From assembly GCA_047967505.1 (NCBI GenBank), contig CM106539.1: 64,000 nt of DNA. One strand, 5' to 3'. Position numbers and translations under genes: made by a program. The notes beneath the pieces are model-generated. The model saw only the letters and a list, made by a program, of their open reading frames with translations. It did no database searches and was not told where the DNA came from. Positions 1 through 11,715 of this stretch are shown here, piece by piece. Numbering within the stretch: the first letter of the stretch is position 1; each line of letters starts with the position of its first letter. The stretch is from Dipteris shenzhenensis (Eukaryota; Polypodiophyta; Polypodiopsida; Gleicheniales).

Positions 1-901
1 TGGAAAGGCTAGGGATGCTTTTATTTAGGTAACATTGGCATCATTCTATGAACCCTTCATTTAACATTTATGACTATTTTGGGCTCATACATTTTATGTA
101 CTAGTGTTTTATGATTATGTTGTATTGAGTGTAGATGCCCACTTAGAGGCTCCACCCAGTCTGTGCATTTTTTCTGGTTCTTTTCGGTCTCATAGACCCT
201 TTGGTCTTTCAAAGAATTTTCATGAACTTTCTTTCTTTCTTTCACTAAGAGATGCACATGCCTACTACACATGCATATGCAAGGCTAATAGCATGCACAC
301 ATGCACAAACAAAAACATGCGTGTGCACTCATGCACATGCATGCATACACCCACGCATGTATGATGGTAGATAAACCTATGTTTGCATTGTCTAAGATCT
401 ACTTTTTTTTTTGTTTCACCTTGCTTGTACTAATCATAAAAAATCTCCCTGTCAAATGTGACATGCAAAAGCTGTCCCATGCGACCCATCATGATAACTT
501 CTTTCTCACCTTCTATGTTTTTCCTTAAGTTATTGATATTGTAATGCAAGCTTTCATTGGGGGGATTCCAAAAGTGCCTAGATGGACCTATGGTGCTAGA
601 AGAAGGGGTGGTTGTGTTGGTGGGAATGGTGGGGGCCATGTGAGGGGTGGGGAGTGGGGGTAGGTGGAGTAGAGATGGAGTGTTGAGGGGTAGAGTCCAT
701 GGCAAAGGTGTGATGGAGCCAGTGGCATCCTACATCTTAGGAGCATTTTCTCAACTAGAATGTGCTATCTCATCTATAAAGGTTGACCCCATGCAACATC
801 CCCAACTTTTCCTATGATGACGTTGATCCTTTGCCGTCGACACTACCTCACTACGAAGAGCCTATCTCTCTCCACTAGGGAGAGGAGGCTTAGTATATTA
901 C
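1..901. other. No gene recognised
   Basis: All reading frames here are short and in conflict with each other. The stretch holds a run of short CATG-rich words near 245-360 and a G-rich patch at about 600-690. I see no domain, splice pattern or repeat boundary I can defend. Confidence 0.5.
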
Positions 902-1009
902 TAGTGTTATAAAGCAAAGGGTTAAATCCCCTAACCCTAAATCTAAACGGGTTTGTATATATTCTACATTTTTAACTAAATCTAGTGTACAATTAGTCAT
1001 TTGTGGTGT
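902..1009 (+). repeat. Copia LTR fragment
   Basis: About 108 bases match, in opposite orientation, the LTR beside the copia fragment at 41,748-41,853. The shared part covers the blocks GTTTGTATATATTCTAC and ACTAAATCTAGTGTACAATT. Similarity stops abruptly after GTGGTGT, so only part of the LTR is present. No adjoining coding sequence of that element is visible here. The orientation is inferred from the other copy, whose polypurine tract and RNase H gene define its direction. Confidence 0.6.
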
Positions 1010-1459
1010 GCTCTCTACTTGTGCCCTCTCACCTCATCTCCACTCTTCTCCTCTCCTCTCTCCATATTTTGTCAATGGATCCCATCTCTTCACACTTGCA
1101 ATGTCTTCACAATTTTCATAATCCCCTTTGATGCACTTAGTGCATAGTTTGTTGTTTTGAGGATTGGTTGTTTGAAAACCCCATATGTTGTGCAAGCTAT
1201 GAGTTCCTTTAGTGCTCACCAATTGTGCCTACTTCTCCTTTGCACTTCATTCACTTCACCTCATGGAATACTCATCGCTACACTATTAAATGTTGATTGT
1301 GTCCCTGTGGAGAGGTTGGTCATAAGCCATGTTACAGCATCATGGGCATCATTGAGCTTTACTTGAGGGAATGCTAATTAGTGTTTAAACAGATCTTATT
1401 CAATAACAACACCGCAACCATCATGTTGAATCTCTCGTGCCATGGCTAGACCCAAAGAA
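1010..1459. other. No gene recognised
   Basis: Short open frames exist on both strands but none carries a recognisable motif. The stretch lies between two LTR-derived segments and may itself be retrotransposon flank. Confidence 0.4.
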
Positions 1460-1857
1460 TGTTGAGATATGGTGCCATGAGCACATATTAGAGCTAAGGT
1501 TTGGTATAGGAAAGAATTAAAGTAGCCACCCTAGGATGTGGACTACATGATGTGGAGATGTGGATTAAGGATATCCACAAGGAGAGATGTGGATCAGAGG
1601 ATCCCACAAGTGTTGACTATTCAAAGGGCTCTCTCTATATAAGAGCCCTATCATGTATTGTTGAATAGAGAAATGCACATATACTCAAGATTCTATTTAT
1701 GAGTCCAAGCTAATCTATCTGGGAACCTAATTGACTTGAGGTACATGTCATGAGCACTCTCTTCATCATGTTTGCACTTAGGTTGCATCCTCCTTAGATT
1801 AGTGTTTCATTAGGATATTGTCTCATGATTAGGGGAGCTCGATCTCTCGATTTTACA
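1460..1857 (+). repeat. Orphan copia-type LTR
   Basis: The segment starts with TGTTGAGATAT, the same opening as the other copia LTRs in this window. It ends in TTTTACA directly before a tRNA-Met primer site, which fixes it as a 5' LTR in plus orientation. A TATA-like CTATATAAGAGCC lies at about 1,634-1,647. No matching 3' LTR, gag or pol was found downstream, so the internal region has been lost or replaced. The left boundary rests on the TG start only; no target duplication could be checked. Confidence 0.6.
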
Positions 1858-1869
1858 TGGTATCAAAGC
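1858..1869 (+). other. Primer binding site, tRNA-iMet type
   Basis: TGGTATCAAAGC directly follows the LTR end. It differs by one base from TGGTATCAGAGC, the complement of the 3' end of plant initiator tRNA-Met used by most plant copia elements. Confidence 0.65.
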
Positions 1870-2654
1870 TTAGGTCTAGCTCTCCTTTGATTAGTTGTAG
1901 GCATTCCTAAGGATTTTATGTTTTCTCCTAGGTTAATTTTAGTTTTAGGGATTAAGAGTTTAAGATTTTTTCTTGTGAGAGAAATTTCTACTCTTCCACC
2001 TATTGAGAAATTTCCATTGTGAAAGAGAGTGATAATTTCTATTGTTTGAGAAATGCCAATGTCTATTTGTGTGACGGAGAGCTATTTGTATCTACACTCT
2101 TAATTAGAGTCTTCATCATTCCGAGAGAGAGAGAGAGAGATATGTAAGTGAAACTGCTACCTATCCTATTCTAGAGACTTGACTTGTCTACTCTAGCTAA
2201 TGCTCTTTATCACAACAAGGGCCACACACAAATGCACAGCTTGACACTAAAGCAGATGAGTTATAAGCCAACAGCAGTGACCAAGTCTCAATGCAATAGT
2301 AGTAAGGAATGAGCGACTAGGCAGCTCAGGCAAAGACAGGAGCACAGTCATGCAAAGGCAACTACAACCTACAATAGTGCATCAAACAGCAAACTTCACA
2401 CTTGCCTTTAAAGAAGGTGGTTTATGACCAAGTTTACCTTCACATGCAAGATGGTCAAGCAAAATATATCATGTATGCCCTTCATAAACTTCTTTCCTCA
2501 GATGTTTGGAGTGTTGTGCATTCAAACAATCAACACAAATAGGGAAAGCATGGTATCAACTTGTTTGAAGACTTATATGCATAAAGAGGTCATTATACAT
2601 GCGTCAATTAATCACAAATTAAAGCATAAAAAGGTTATTAGGCATGCATAGATC
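1870..2654. other. Probable retroelement leader, no coding seen
   Basis: This follows the primer site and would be the untranslated leader of the orphan copia element. It contains a short (GA)n run at about 2,121-2,141. I found no gag or pol motif in any frame. Confidence 0.35.
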
Positions 2655-3490
2655 TACAAGCCCATACCTGAGTACTTCCAATATCCTAGAAAGTCATGCA
2701 TGGTCCATATTAAAATCCCCCTAATCAAAATTTCATTAGCATGCCTCGGAGCTCTACAAATATCAAATACACATATGCCTCTCCATAGGGTTTGAAGCTT
2801 ATGTATCAAGGGTGCCATGTACACGTCTATATTATTTGCCTTGTACTTCCCTAGCATGAGAGGGAAAAGCATGAAGTGTCCCTTCTTTATTGTCAGCCAT
2901 GATGGCATCTTAAGTAATTCACCAAAAGCATGGGCCATGTTGACCAAGATGTTAAGCATAACCCAAAAGGATTCATGCCATCCATCACAATTAACAAAAT
3001 CTTCATGATTATGATGAAAGAGAATACAATCATTAGGACAAGCATGGATAGCGTTATAATCCATCCCAACACTTGTCAACATCTTTTGCAGCAACCTATT
3101 GCAATTCACATATGCAAATAACATTAAAAGTACGATACTTATGATTATTTAAATAAGATCAAAACATTTAATATATATAAGTGCACTAGCCTTAATAAGG
3201 CTGAGACACTCATGTCTGATCAACCATACATTGCTTGCAAATTTAAGATTGATAGGCCAGCCCATAGTTTTGACATCCAAAAACAATTATACAAGGGTGT
3301 TGATTGCAATTCTTTCATGATGACTTTAGACTCAGACATCTTGTGCACATGTGACATCGTGCCTCTAAAAATTGCATCCATCACATCAACCATACCCGCA
3401 TCATCTCATGCATCAGGGAGAGTATCATCATCTCATATATCTGAGAGACTATCCTTAGGATGCAAGCATGGTGCATGCCTCCTACCCACA
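2655..3490 (-). pseudogene. CACTA (En/Spm) TNP2-like transposase, decayed
   Basis: The minus-strand frame from 3,124 to 2,655 carries the TNP2 signatures GMDYNAIHACPNDCILF, an NIDVYMAPLIHKLQTLW block and an ILIWTMHDFLGYW block. These belong to the transposase_21 family of CACTA DNA transposons, which cut and move the element at its CACTA termini. The preceding frame, about 3,490-3,190, gives LYNC..SKL..LSILNLQAMYG then a stop then SDMS. In TNP2 this region reads GWSD, so the stop is most simply a TGG-to-TGA change. Two further TGA codons lie upstream, near 3,410-3,440. The protein is only a middle fragment of a usually 700-plus-residue transposase. No CACTA termini were found nearby, so this is a dead relic. 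Confidence 0.75.
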
Positions 3491-4789
3491 CTACTTGAAG
3501 CTCTCCTAAATTTTCCCATCTGCATGGCCACATCAGGTGTTGCCATGGAATGTGCAGGTTTCCTCTGGTGCCCTCCTTATCCTATATAGTGCTTTTGTAT
3601 AAATAATGTTAGTATTTGCAATATGCATGCAATCACAAATTGACTCACTGGTGATCTAGATCAGTAACATTCAATCACCGATGATCTAGCATCAGTAACA
3701 TTTAGAATTGAAAATCATCTCATGAAAACTCCCCATACGCCTACCCCTGGCACATGACAATCTAGTATTAATGTTGAATTTGTTACTTGGAATGTGTGCA
3801 AGGATAGGGAAGCCTTTGGCTAAGCCACTCTGGGCTCCGGGGGGCATTGGTCCTTCATCCAATGAAGTCCCACACATCCTATCTATCTGCTCACATTCAA
3901 AACCATACCAAAGATCAAAATCAAAACCCACAAAGAGCAAAAATTGAACCAAATATGAGAAAAATCTTGTTTGCATTGGTATATCTATCAACATTTTCAT
4001 ATGTATATACAGATGAAAATAGCATCAATATTATCAACATTGAGGGTTGGAATTTTTTTACAGAAATACCAAGACTACTATATTGATGTTTTGGAACACA
4101 AAAAAACCCCAAGCATGTTTCGCCACCTCATTCTAAAAAAATCGCCTCTTGTTGCATAGTTGCTCACCATCTTTGCCTCATGTACTTTGTGTACCTTGCC
4201 TCCTCCTTGCTCCCCCTTCCTTAAGAGCCCTCCTCACCTTGATCCCCATCCACCAAGCTCCCTCTTGACCTTGTTTGCTCTCCACCAAGCTTCTTCTCCA
4301 TGTTCTTTCAATGTAAGTAATTATTTCATCCTACTTTGTATTCTAGGTGTTAGATTTGATTTTTTGTCTCTTTGCTAAGCCTCCAAACATGTTTCCCTCT
4401 AGTATTTCACATTCATGAAAGAAACATAATTTTTTAGAATCATGATTCCCCTCTTGCAACAAGCAACAAGAAGAAAAATAGCTCGTGCTTTGTTGTTTCT
4501 CTTTTGCTTTGCTTTTCCCTTTGCTTTGCTTTTTATCTTTCTTTGCTTCTTTGTCTTTCATTGCTCTACTCCTTTGTCTTGCTTTGCTTTCTTCTTTCCT
4601 ATGCTCCTTTACTTTCACTAGTTCATACAAAAACTAGTGTGTTTTTTTCTTTTCTAAGCATTCACTGGGAACCCTAATCTCTCCTTTTTCATGGCAATCC
4701 GAGCTCTAGGTAAGAAATTCTTCTCTTCCTCTCCTTTTTGTTCATGTTATGTTTTATATTGGCCATTTGCAATGCCTTAAGAATTAGCA
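3491..4789. other. No gene; short direct repeat and CT-rich onset
   Basis: A unit of about 28 bases containing GATGATCTAG and CAGTAACATT is repeated in tandem at 3,644-3,702. From about 4,490 the plus strand becomes CTTTG/CTTTT-rich and grades into the polypyrimidine tract. The minus-strand lysine-rich frame at 4,343-4,630 is a product of this composition, not a gene. Confidence 0.45.
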
Positions 4790-5339
4790 AACGAAATGGG
4801 AATAGATTTCCCTCTCCTCTCCTCTTTTCTCTCTCTCTCTCTTCTTCTCTCTTTCTCTCTCTTTTCTTTTTTTTCCTCTCTTTAACATTTGCATTGTGTA
4901 AGAGTTTCCCTTTTCTTTTTCTCTCTTGCTATCTCTTTCTCATTTGCAAACTTTCTCCTTTTCTTTTTCTCTCGTTCTGTCTCTTTGTCCTTTGCTCTCT
5001 TTTCCCTTCTCTCTTTCTCATTTGCTCTTTTTCTCTTCACTCTTTCTTTATTTTCTCTCTTTGCTTTCTCTTTCCCTCTTTGCTCTCTCTTCCTCTGTCT
5101 TTTTCTCTCTCTTTCCCTTCCCTCTTTCTCATTTTCTCTTCTTATCTTTCCCTCTCTTTTCCTTTCATCCCCTCTCTATTTCCCTCTCTTGACTTTCCCC
5201 TCTCATTTCGCCTTACTTGTCTTGCCCTTGTCATTTCCACATCCCCTTCTTGTCTTTCCCTCTCTTTTTTCTTCATCCCCTCTCTTTTCTACCTCCTTTA
5301 TGCATTTTCTGACTCCTTTTGCATTGCCTTTCTCATTTG

Positions 5340-5394
<55 letters not shown>

Positions 5395-6270
5395 TCCAAC
5401 ACTTTTTTGTTTTCTCTATTTTCCCTTCTCTTTTTCTCTCTCTTCTCTATTTCTTCTCTCGTTTCTCTCCTTCCCTCTCTTCTTCTCTCTTCTTCCCTCT
5501 TTTTCTCACTTTCTCTCTTTCTTGTCTTTTCCTCTCTTTTTCCTTCAACCCCTCTCTTATCTTTCCCCTCGCTTGTCTTTCCCTTCTCTTTTCCACCTGC
5601 CCTTCTTGTCTTTCACTCTTTTGTCCTTTCATCCCCTCTTTTTTCCTCACTCTTTTCTACCTCCTTTGTGCATCTTTCTCTCTCTTTTTTGCATTGCCTT
5701 CCTCATTTGCTCTCCTTTTCTCTCTCTACCTATCTTTTCCCCTCTCTTTTCGACCTCCTTTCTGCATCTTTTCCTCTCTCGTCCTCTCTTTTCTCTCTTT
5801 TTCTCTCTTTTTCTCTCTTTTTGCACTTGCCCTCTCATTCTCATTTGCAAGATTTTCTCGTCTCTTTTTTCTCTCTTTCTCATTTTCTCATTTTCTCTTT
5901 TTTTTCTCTTTCCTCTCTTGTCATCTCTTTTTTTCTCTTTTCTCTCATTTTCTGTCTTTTCTCTCTTTTCTCTCTATCTTGTTTTTCCCTCTCTATTTTC
6001 TTTAGTCCCTCCCTTTCACCTTCCCTTTGCCCCTCTCTTCTCTTTTCTTCCTCTTTTCCCCTCTCTTTTTCTTATCTTGTCTTTTTATTCTCTTTTTTGC
6101 CTCATCTTCTTGTCTTTCCCTCTCTTAGTCCTTCATCCCCTCTCTGTGCTCCTCTCTTTTCTACATCCTTTCTGCATCTTTCCCTACCTTTTTGCATTGC
6201 CTTCCTCATTTGCTTCCTTTCTTTATCTCTCCTCTAATTTTTTGCTCTCCCACCTCCTTTTTCTCTTTTG

Positions 6271-6322
<52 letters not shown>

Positions 6323-6785
6323 TTCTCTCTTGCTCTCTCTTTCTCAATTTCTCTCTTTTCGCTTCTCTTTTTCTATCTTCTCTGTTTCTCATTTGCTCTA
6401 TTTCTAGTCTCTTTTTTGCCTCATAAGTTTGTCTTTCCTCTCTTTCCCCTTCATTCCCCTCTTTCCCACCTCTCTTTTTAGTCTCCTTTCTGCATCTCTT
6501 TTCCCTTTCATTCCCTCCCTTTTTTGCCTCTCTTTTCTGTCTCCTTTCCACCTCTTTTCCATCCCCTTTCTACATCTTTCCTTCTCTTTTCGAATTGCCT
6601 TTCTTATTTGCTCTACTTCCCTCTCTTTTTCTCTCTTTTCTCTCTTTCACCCTCGTTTCTCTCTTTTTCTCTCTTTTATCTCTTTTCCCTTCACTTTCCC
6701 CTTCTCTTTTTTGTCTCCGTTTTGCATCATTCCATCTCTCCTTCCTACTCTTTTTTGTCTCCTTTCTACATCTTCCCCCTATGTG
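4790..6785. repeat. 2-kb polypyrimidine (CT-rich) tract
   Basis: Almost every base on the plus strand is C or T, in shifting CTCTTT, CCCTCTC and TTTTCTC phases. Pure (CT)n runs lie at about 5,341-5,392 and 6,275-6,313. Long Ser/Leu/Phe-rich open frames of about 500 residues arise only because stop codons need purines. Within the tract, words like TTTGCATTGCCTTCCTCATTTGC recur at intervals of several hundred bases, which suggests a higher-order repeat. Such a strand can form triplex (H-) DNA; that is inference. Confidence 0.85.
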
Positions 6786-8358
6786 TGTGTTTAGATTTAA
6801 TAATGCCATCAATAAATGAACCATACAATTAATTCAATCATTTGGATAATTATAACAAGCTGCATATAAGAAATGAATAATTTTTTATAGGAAAACTAAA
6901 TTGAAGTAACCTTTGACATTATAGCAATCCAAGATTTTGTAAAGAAAGCAAGAGGATTGGCAATAAATTTTTTCTTTATATTGAGTTTGCAAACTTAAGC
7001 AAAGAATCAATACAAAAGTGTCGAATTCATCAGGTAGTCAAGGCTCTGAGGTCAGGGTCCGCTTACTTGCCACCATTTAAACCAACCAGTTATTAGAACA
7101 ATGAAGTTGAATTTGGGTAGACAGGTAATGCATGTATCCCCTAGCTTGTTATCACTTTACCAAAGAACAAGAACACACCTTTCGTAATGTAAGAAATGGT
7201 GGGGCTTTACATTCTAAAGAAATTTGAGAAAGTGAAAAAAAAATAAAGGGGGGTATAATCCTCGACCCTGAGTGGTAATTAAGGGCCAAATAAATTAATT
7301 GGCTTAAAGCTGACCAAGTTGAAAACATTAGTGAAAATTAACATTGGTTTGAAGCTAACCACACCCATTAGGGAAAACTAAAATGATTTATTATAGCATA
7401 CCAAGAGAATCTATGTGAAAAATTTCAAAGAGGGTTAGTGAAGGTTTAAAAATAATTGATCACTCCAATAAAGAGAGTAAAATAACTTGCAAATTGGAAT
7501 AATAATGGATAAAAAAGAACTCATAAAGGAAAAAGCAAAGTTATTATGCCATGAGAGAATTAACTAGATACTTAGATAACTATTTCCATAGGTGCTACTA
7601 GAAATCGGAAAGGGTAAGGGAATATTCTATAGGGACTTAATAAATAGGCTTAATGGGTTCTTTCTTTTTTTCTTAGAAACAAAAATTAGAGAAAAGGAGA
7701 AAAGTTAGAATAAACAAATAAAAGGTGATCATAAAATGTTTGAAGACAATATAAGAAAAAAAGAAATTTGAACCATTAACAATAAGAGATATTTTGAAGA
7801 TAAGATTTATGTAAAAGAAAAATAAATTGAAATGTAAAATCAATAAACATAAGTAAAAAAACTATAACAAAATCAAAAATCAAAATAAATTTCTTAATTA
7901 ATTAAAGCTAACCTAGATATAAATAAGGGAAATCTAAAGTGGTTCACATAAAGAAATGGTATAGTAAGGTGAATGCCAAATATTAGCTAGACAAGCGCTT
8001 TCATTAAACTGTATTGACTTAAGGAAAAGCACTAAAAAGAGAATATGTAAGAATATGTGTGTGTTTGTGTGAATAAAAATATAAATTCATATAAAGAGCC
8101 CAACAAAGCATATATATATATATGGAGACAAGTAAACAAGTACATAGACTAAAGGACTCTATGGAAAGAGAAAGAAAGCAACCAATAAGGGTAGGGGACA
8201 AGGGACCAAAAACAAGGGAGCTAACGTAGTAGAAGGGAAGAGCAAGCGATCATACCAAGAAGATGAAGCAAGCAGCACTAGTAAACAGGAAGCACACCAA
8301 CCAGGGTGGCACAAACCAAGTTGTAGCCCATGAGAAGAAACCAAACAAAACTTGTGTA
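6786..8358. other. AT-rich DNA, no gene recognised
   Basis: The stretch is AT-rich with short frames only. It contains a (TA)n run at about 8,108-8,122. I found no repeat boundary or domain in it. Confidence 0.5.
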
Positions 8359-9016
8359 TGATGTCTTTTAGATGTAGACAGTAGATCGCGCAATCTTTAA
8401 ATTTGGAGGTTTCCCACATGAAATAAGAAGGGCAACAAAGATCGTCAATTAACACAACCCACATCAACTCAAATGAACTGGTGACGTAAATATGACTTCT
8501 AAACATATAAAATGGACATCATTGAATTTGGAGAAGACTAAAAACATCCTGCGCATCACTAATGTGCTTGTGCAAGTTTTATAATGAAGATCAAAAGACT
8601 TGACTATGGACCCTACACATGAACAGCTGCCCTACTATATCAACTACCACAAGGGACAATCCAAACAACCGACTCTCATGAGCAAGAACTGCTCAAACAA
8701 AAGGACCTTCCTCCTTCGCAGCTCAGCGCTTTGTAGAATTCTCTTGTCGCTTATGATCTTGAAGAGTCACATAGAGTCACCGCCATCTGCATGCTGCCTC
8801 TAGAACTTGCTGGCAACCACGAGCTATTGCATGCTTATCAATAGCTGTCCTTACTACGTGTGGGGGCCAATCACAAGACTTCCATTCAAAGACTAATCAC
8901 CAGCAAGTTTCCACATTAGCCAACCAATGAGCTTCCATGCGATGACACCAACTAAGCCTATCATCCAACATGTTTGAACCTTAGATCCAAGACCATGTAT
9001 CTGGGATACAACCAAA
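8359..9016 (-). repeat. 3' LTR of the TRIM-like element
   Basis: This is the left copy of the direct repeat, starting TGATGTCTTTTAG. It shares with the right copy the long block from TTTAAATTTGGAGGTTTCCC through TTAGATCCAAGACC. Its inner end is approximate. Confidence 0.6.
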
Positions 9017-9293
9017 TCCTCATAACTTGAGTTCATTTCATGCTCCTTTGCTCTGCTGAAATCCATTCCATGAACCACTACAGTCATGTATAGCCTTTGA
9101 CAATTTGCTAGAGAAAACTCTCTATAATTCTCATATCTTTTTCAAAACCTCAAGGCTGACTTTCTTAGAACCAATGAAGACCAAATGCTCAGACTGGTCC
9201 TCATGAGCTACTCAAATGAAATCTCTATTAATTCGACCAAATACTGAGGCAAAATTACAAAAGGGCTCAATTCAATCCTACTCTAATACCAAT

Positions 9294-9961
9294 TGTTGGC
9301 TTTTAGATGCACACAATAGATCATGCAATCTTTAAATTTGGAGGTTTCCCACATGAAATAAGAAGGGCAGACAAAGATCGTTAATTAACACAACCCGCAT
9401 TAACTCAAATGAACATGGTGACATAAATATGACTTGTAAATATATAAAATGGACATCATTGAATTTGTACAAGACTCGAAACATCCTGCACATCACTACT
9501 GTGCTTGTTGCAAGTTTTACAAATGAAGATCAAAAGACTCGACTATGGATGCTACACACGAGCAGCTAGCCTACTGTATCAAAACTACTATGAGGAACAA
9601 TCCAAACAGCTGACTCTCATGAGCAAGAACTGCTCGAACAAAAGGACCTTTTTCCTTCGCAGCTCAGTGCTTTGATGAATACTCTTGTTGCCTATGATCC
9701 TAAAGAGTCACATAGAGTCATCACCATCTGCATGCTGCCTCTGGAACTTGCTAGCAACCACGAGCTACTACATGCTTACCATAGTCGCCCTTACTACGTG
9801 TGGGAGCCAATCACAAGACTTCCATTCAAAGACTAATCACCAGCAAGTCTCCATATCAGCCAACCAATGAGCTTCCATGCGATCACATCAACTAAGCCTA
9901 TCATCCAACATGTTTGAACCTTAGATCCAAGACCCCTCCCCATGAGGGTCATATTCCAATA
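9294..9961 (-). repeat. 5' LTR of the TRIM-like element
   Basis: This is the right copy of the direct repeat. On the plus strand it starts TGTTGGCTTTTAG, directly after the primer-site complement at 9,282-9,292. Confidence 0.6.
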
Positions 9962-10539
9962 GTGTAGAGGTGACGTTAAGGCAAGAGGCAACAGAGGAGG
10001 TGGTAGAAGAAAATAACTCAATAAAGGAAAGTAAGGTCTAAGCGTAGAAGAAGAGCATGAAAAGATAAGCTGAAGCCACAAAAAATGAACATAAGAAAGA
10101 AAAACAAGAACTCCCAGTGCATTAAAACATCAAAGTATGTCATGGCCAAGGTCACAGGCAGCAGCAACAACAAGTGATAAGAGAAACTATGCAAGTCGAG
10201 AAGAGCAAACAACAAGAGCAGGGAATAGAGGTTGGTAGTAGAGAAGAGTTTTCAGATGAACATTAGGGGAGAAATGGGGTCTCAAAAGGGCCTCCAATTA
10301 GTGTTTCCTAATTTTAAGGGATTAGAGAGGGATTTGAGGTGTACCAATGAGAGTGCTCCTTTGTGTGGGGCAATGGTATGTTGAGGTGGAGGGATGGCAG
10401 GCATGCAAAGATCCCCTATTGGCTATTCCTCTTACATTGGGAACCACCCAAACCATCCTCCCCCCCCTTAACCCATGCTTGACCACCCTCCCATGTGCAC
10501 CCACCCTAGATCATCCCCAAATCTCATTTGCATCTTTGT
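9962..10539. other. No gene; carries a dispersed short repeat
   Basis: At about 10,258-10,303 it holds an inverted copy of a short repeat, with GGGTCTCAAAAGGGCC, also found at about 19,390-19,433. A more diverged copy lies at about 40,020-40,083. Nothing else is recognised. Confidence 0.45.
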
Positions 10540-11000
10540 GGGCCCTTGTGGGCAAATTTCTCTTGTCCTTAGGTGTGTTGCAGGTCTGCCCCCTCTTTCT
10601 CTGCTCCTTTGCTCTGGTCCAACTGCCCTCTCCCTTTATTGTGGGAACTTTTGGACGAATTTCTTTTGTCCTTTAGCCTACTGTAGGTCTTCCCCCTTTC
10701 TCTACTCCTCTGCTCTGGTCCAACTGCCCTCTCCCTCCATTGTGGGACCTTTTGGAAATTTTTCTTTTGTCCTCTAGCCTACTGTAGGTGTGCCTGCTTT
10801 CTCTGATCCTCTGCTCTGGTCCCCAACTTCCCTCTCCCTCCATTGTGGGACCTTTTGGACGAATTTCTTTTGTCCTCTAGCCTACTGTAGGTCTGCTCCC
10901 TTTCTCTGCTCTGGTCCAACTTGCCTCTCCCTCCATTGTGGGACCTTTTGGACAAATTTCTTTTGTCCTCTAGCCTACTGCAAACCTGCCCCCTCTCTCT
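10540..11000 (+). repeat. Minisatellite, about 100-bp units, five copies
   Basis: A unit of roughly 90-115 bases recurs about five times. Each unit carries TTCTTTTGTCCTCTAGCCTACTG, a CT-rich part, TCTGGTCCAACT and CATTGTGGGACCTTTTGGA in the same order. Unit length varies by small indels. The overlapping Leu/Pro-rich open frames are repeat artefacts. Confidence 0.8.
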
Positions 11001-11429
11001 CTTCTCCTTTGTTCTGGTCCATAGCTACTCTCTCACTCCATTTTTCAAAATTTGGGTTGCAGCACCTCCTACAGCTGGTCTTCTCTCTCCTCCTCTTCTT
11101 ACTGTTTCTATGCCTCCTCTTGCTATATCCCCTCATGCTCTACCTCTGCCTTCTCTTTCCTCTCTTGATCTACCCTCTCTTACTCTATGACCTCTTGGTT
11201 AGCTGCTGCCATATCCTATAGGTTCTCTTTCCCTTCTATAGGCACTTCTTCTTCTGGTATAGGCACTCTTTTCCCTCGTACAGGCACTTTTCCTTCTGCT
11301 ACAGCAACTCTTTGCCCTCCTACAAGAGCTTTTTCCCTCTTTCTTTTCCTTCTCATATAGGATACAACTAATCTTTTCTCTCCTACAACTATTGTTTTCC
11401 CAACAGGCATGGTCTAGAACACAATGACA
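11001..11429. other. Degenerate short repeat, no gene
   Basis: Between about 11,220 and 11,370 a roughly 30-base CT-rich unit containing ATAGGCACTT or ACAGGCAC recurs four to five times. No coding sequence is supported. Confidence 0.5.
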
Positions 11430-11715
11430 CAAGGTGGTAATGCTGTGAGCACTAGTGTGTTCTGAAGGCATGGTTAGGAAGAAAGTAACACAAGCTAGCA
11501 ATATTGTGAGCTCTAGTGTGTTGTAGAGGCATGGTCAGGAACAAAGTGACCAAAGTGGCCAAAGATGGTAATATTGTGAGCTCTAGTGTGTTCTAGAGGC
11601 ATGTCAGAAAGAAAGTGAAAGAAGTTGACAATATTGTGAGCTCTAGTGTGTTTTAGAGGCATGTCAGAAAGAAAGTGAAAGAAGTTGACAATATTGTGAG
11701 CTCTAGTGTGTTCTA
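11430..11715 (+). repeat. Minisatellite, about 62-70-bp units, five copies
   Basis: The unit carries AATATTGTGAGCTCTAGTGTGTT followed by CTAGAGGCATGTCAGAAAG, with small variants. The last two full units are almost identical, while the first two are more diverged. This suggests growth from the right end. Confidence 0.8.

Larger units (their letters stand above)
8359..9961 (-). mobile_element. TRIM-like short LTR retrotransposon
   Basis: Two long direct repeats, about 8,359-9,016 and 9,294-9,961, are highly similar over most of their length. They flank only about 277 bases of non-coding DNA. On the minus strand the right copy ends CAACA and is followed by TTGGTATTAGAG, one base off the initiator tRNA-Met primer site. 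This makes 9,294-9,961 the 5' LTR. GTGTA lies just outside both ends, at 8,354-8,358 and 9,962-9,966, as a 5-bp target duplication. The outermost 25-30 bases of the two LTRs align poorly, so the right boundary relies on that duplication. With no gag or pol it would have to move using another element's proteins. Confidence 0.6.

Noticed and set aside
2817-3589. Plus-strand frames over the TNP2 relic
   Set aside because: The minus strand carries the clear transposase motifs; the plus frames are shadows.
4738-6481. Two overlapping open frames of about 500 residues, Ser/Leu/Phe-rich
   Set aside because: They exist only because the polypyrimidine strand cannot form stop codons. Several frames are open at once and there is no domain or complexity.
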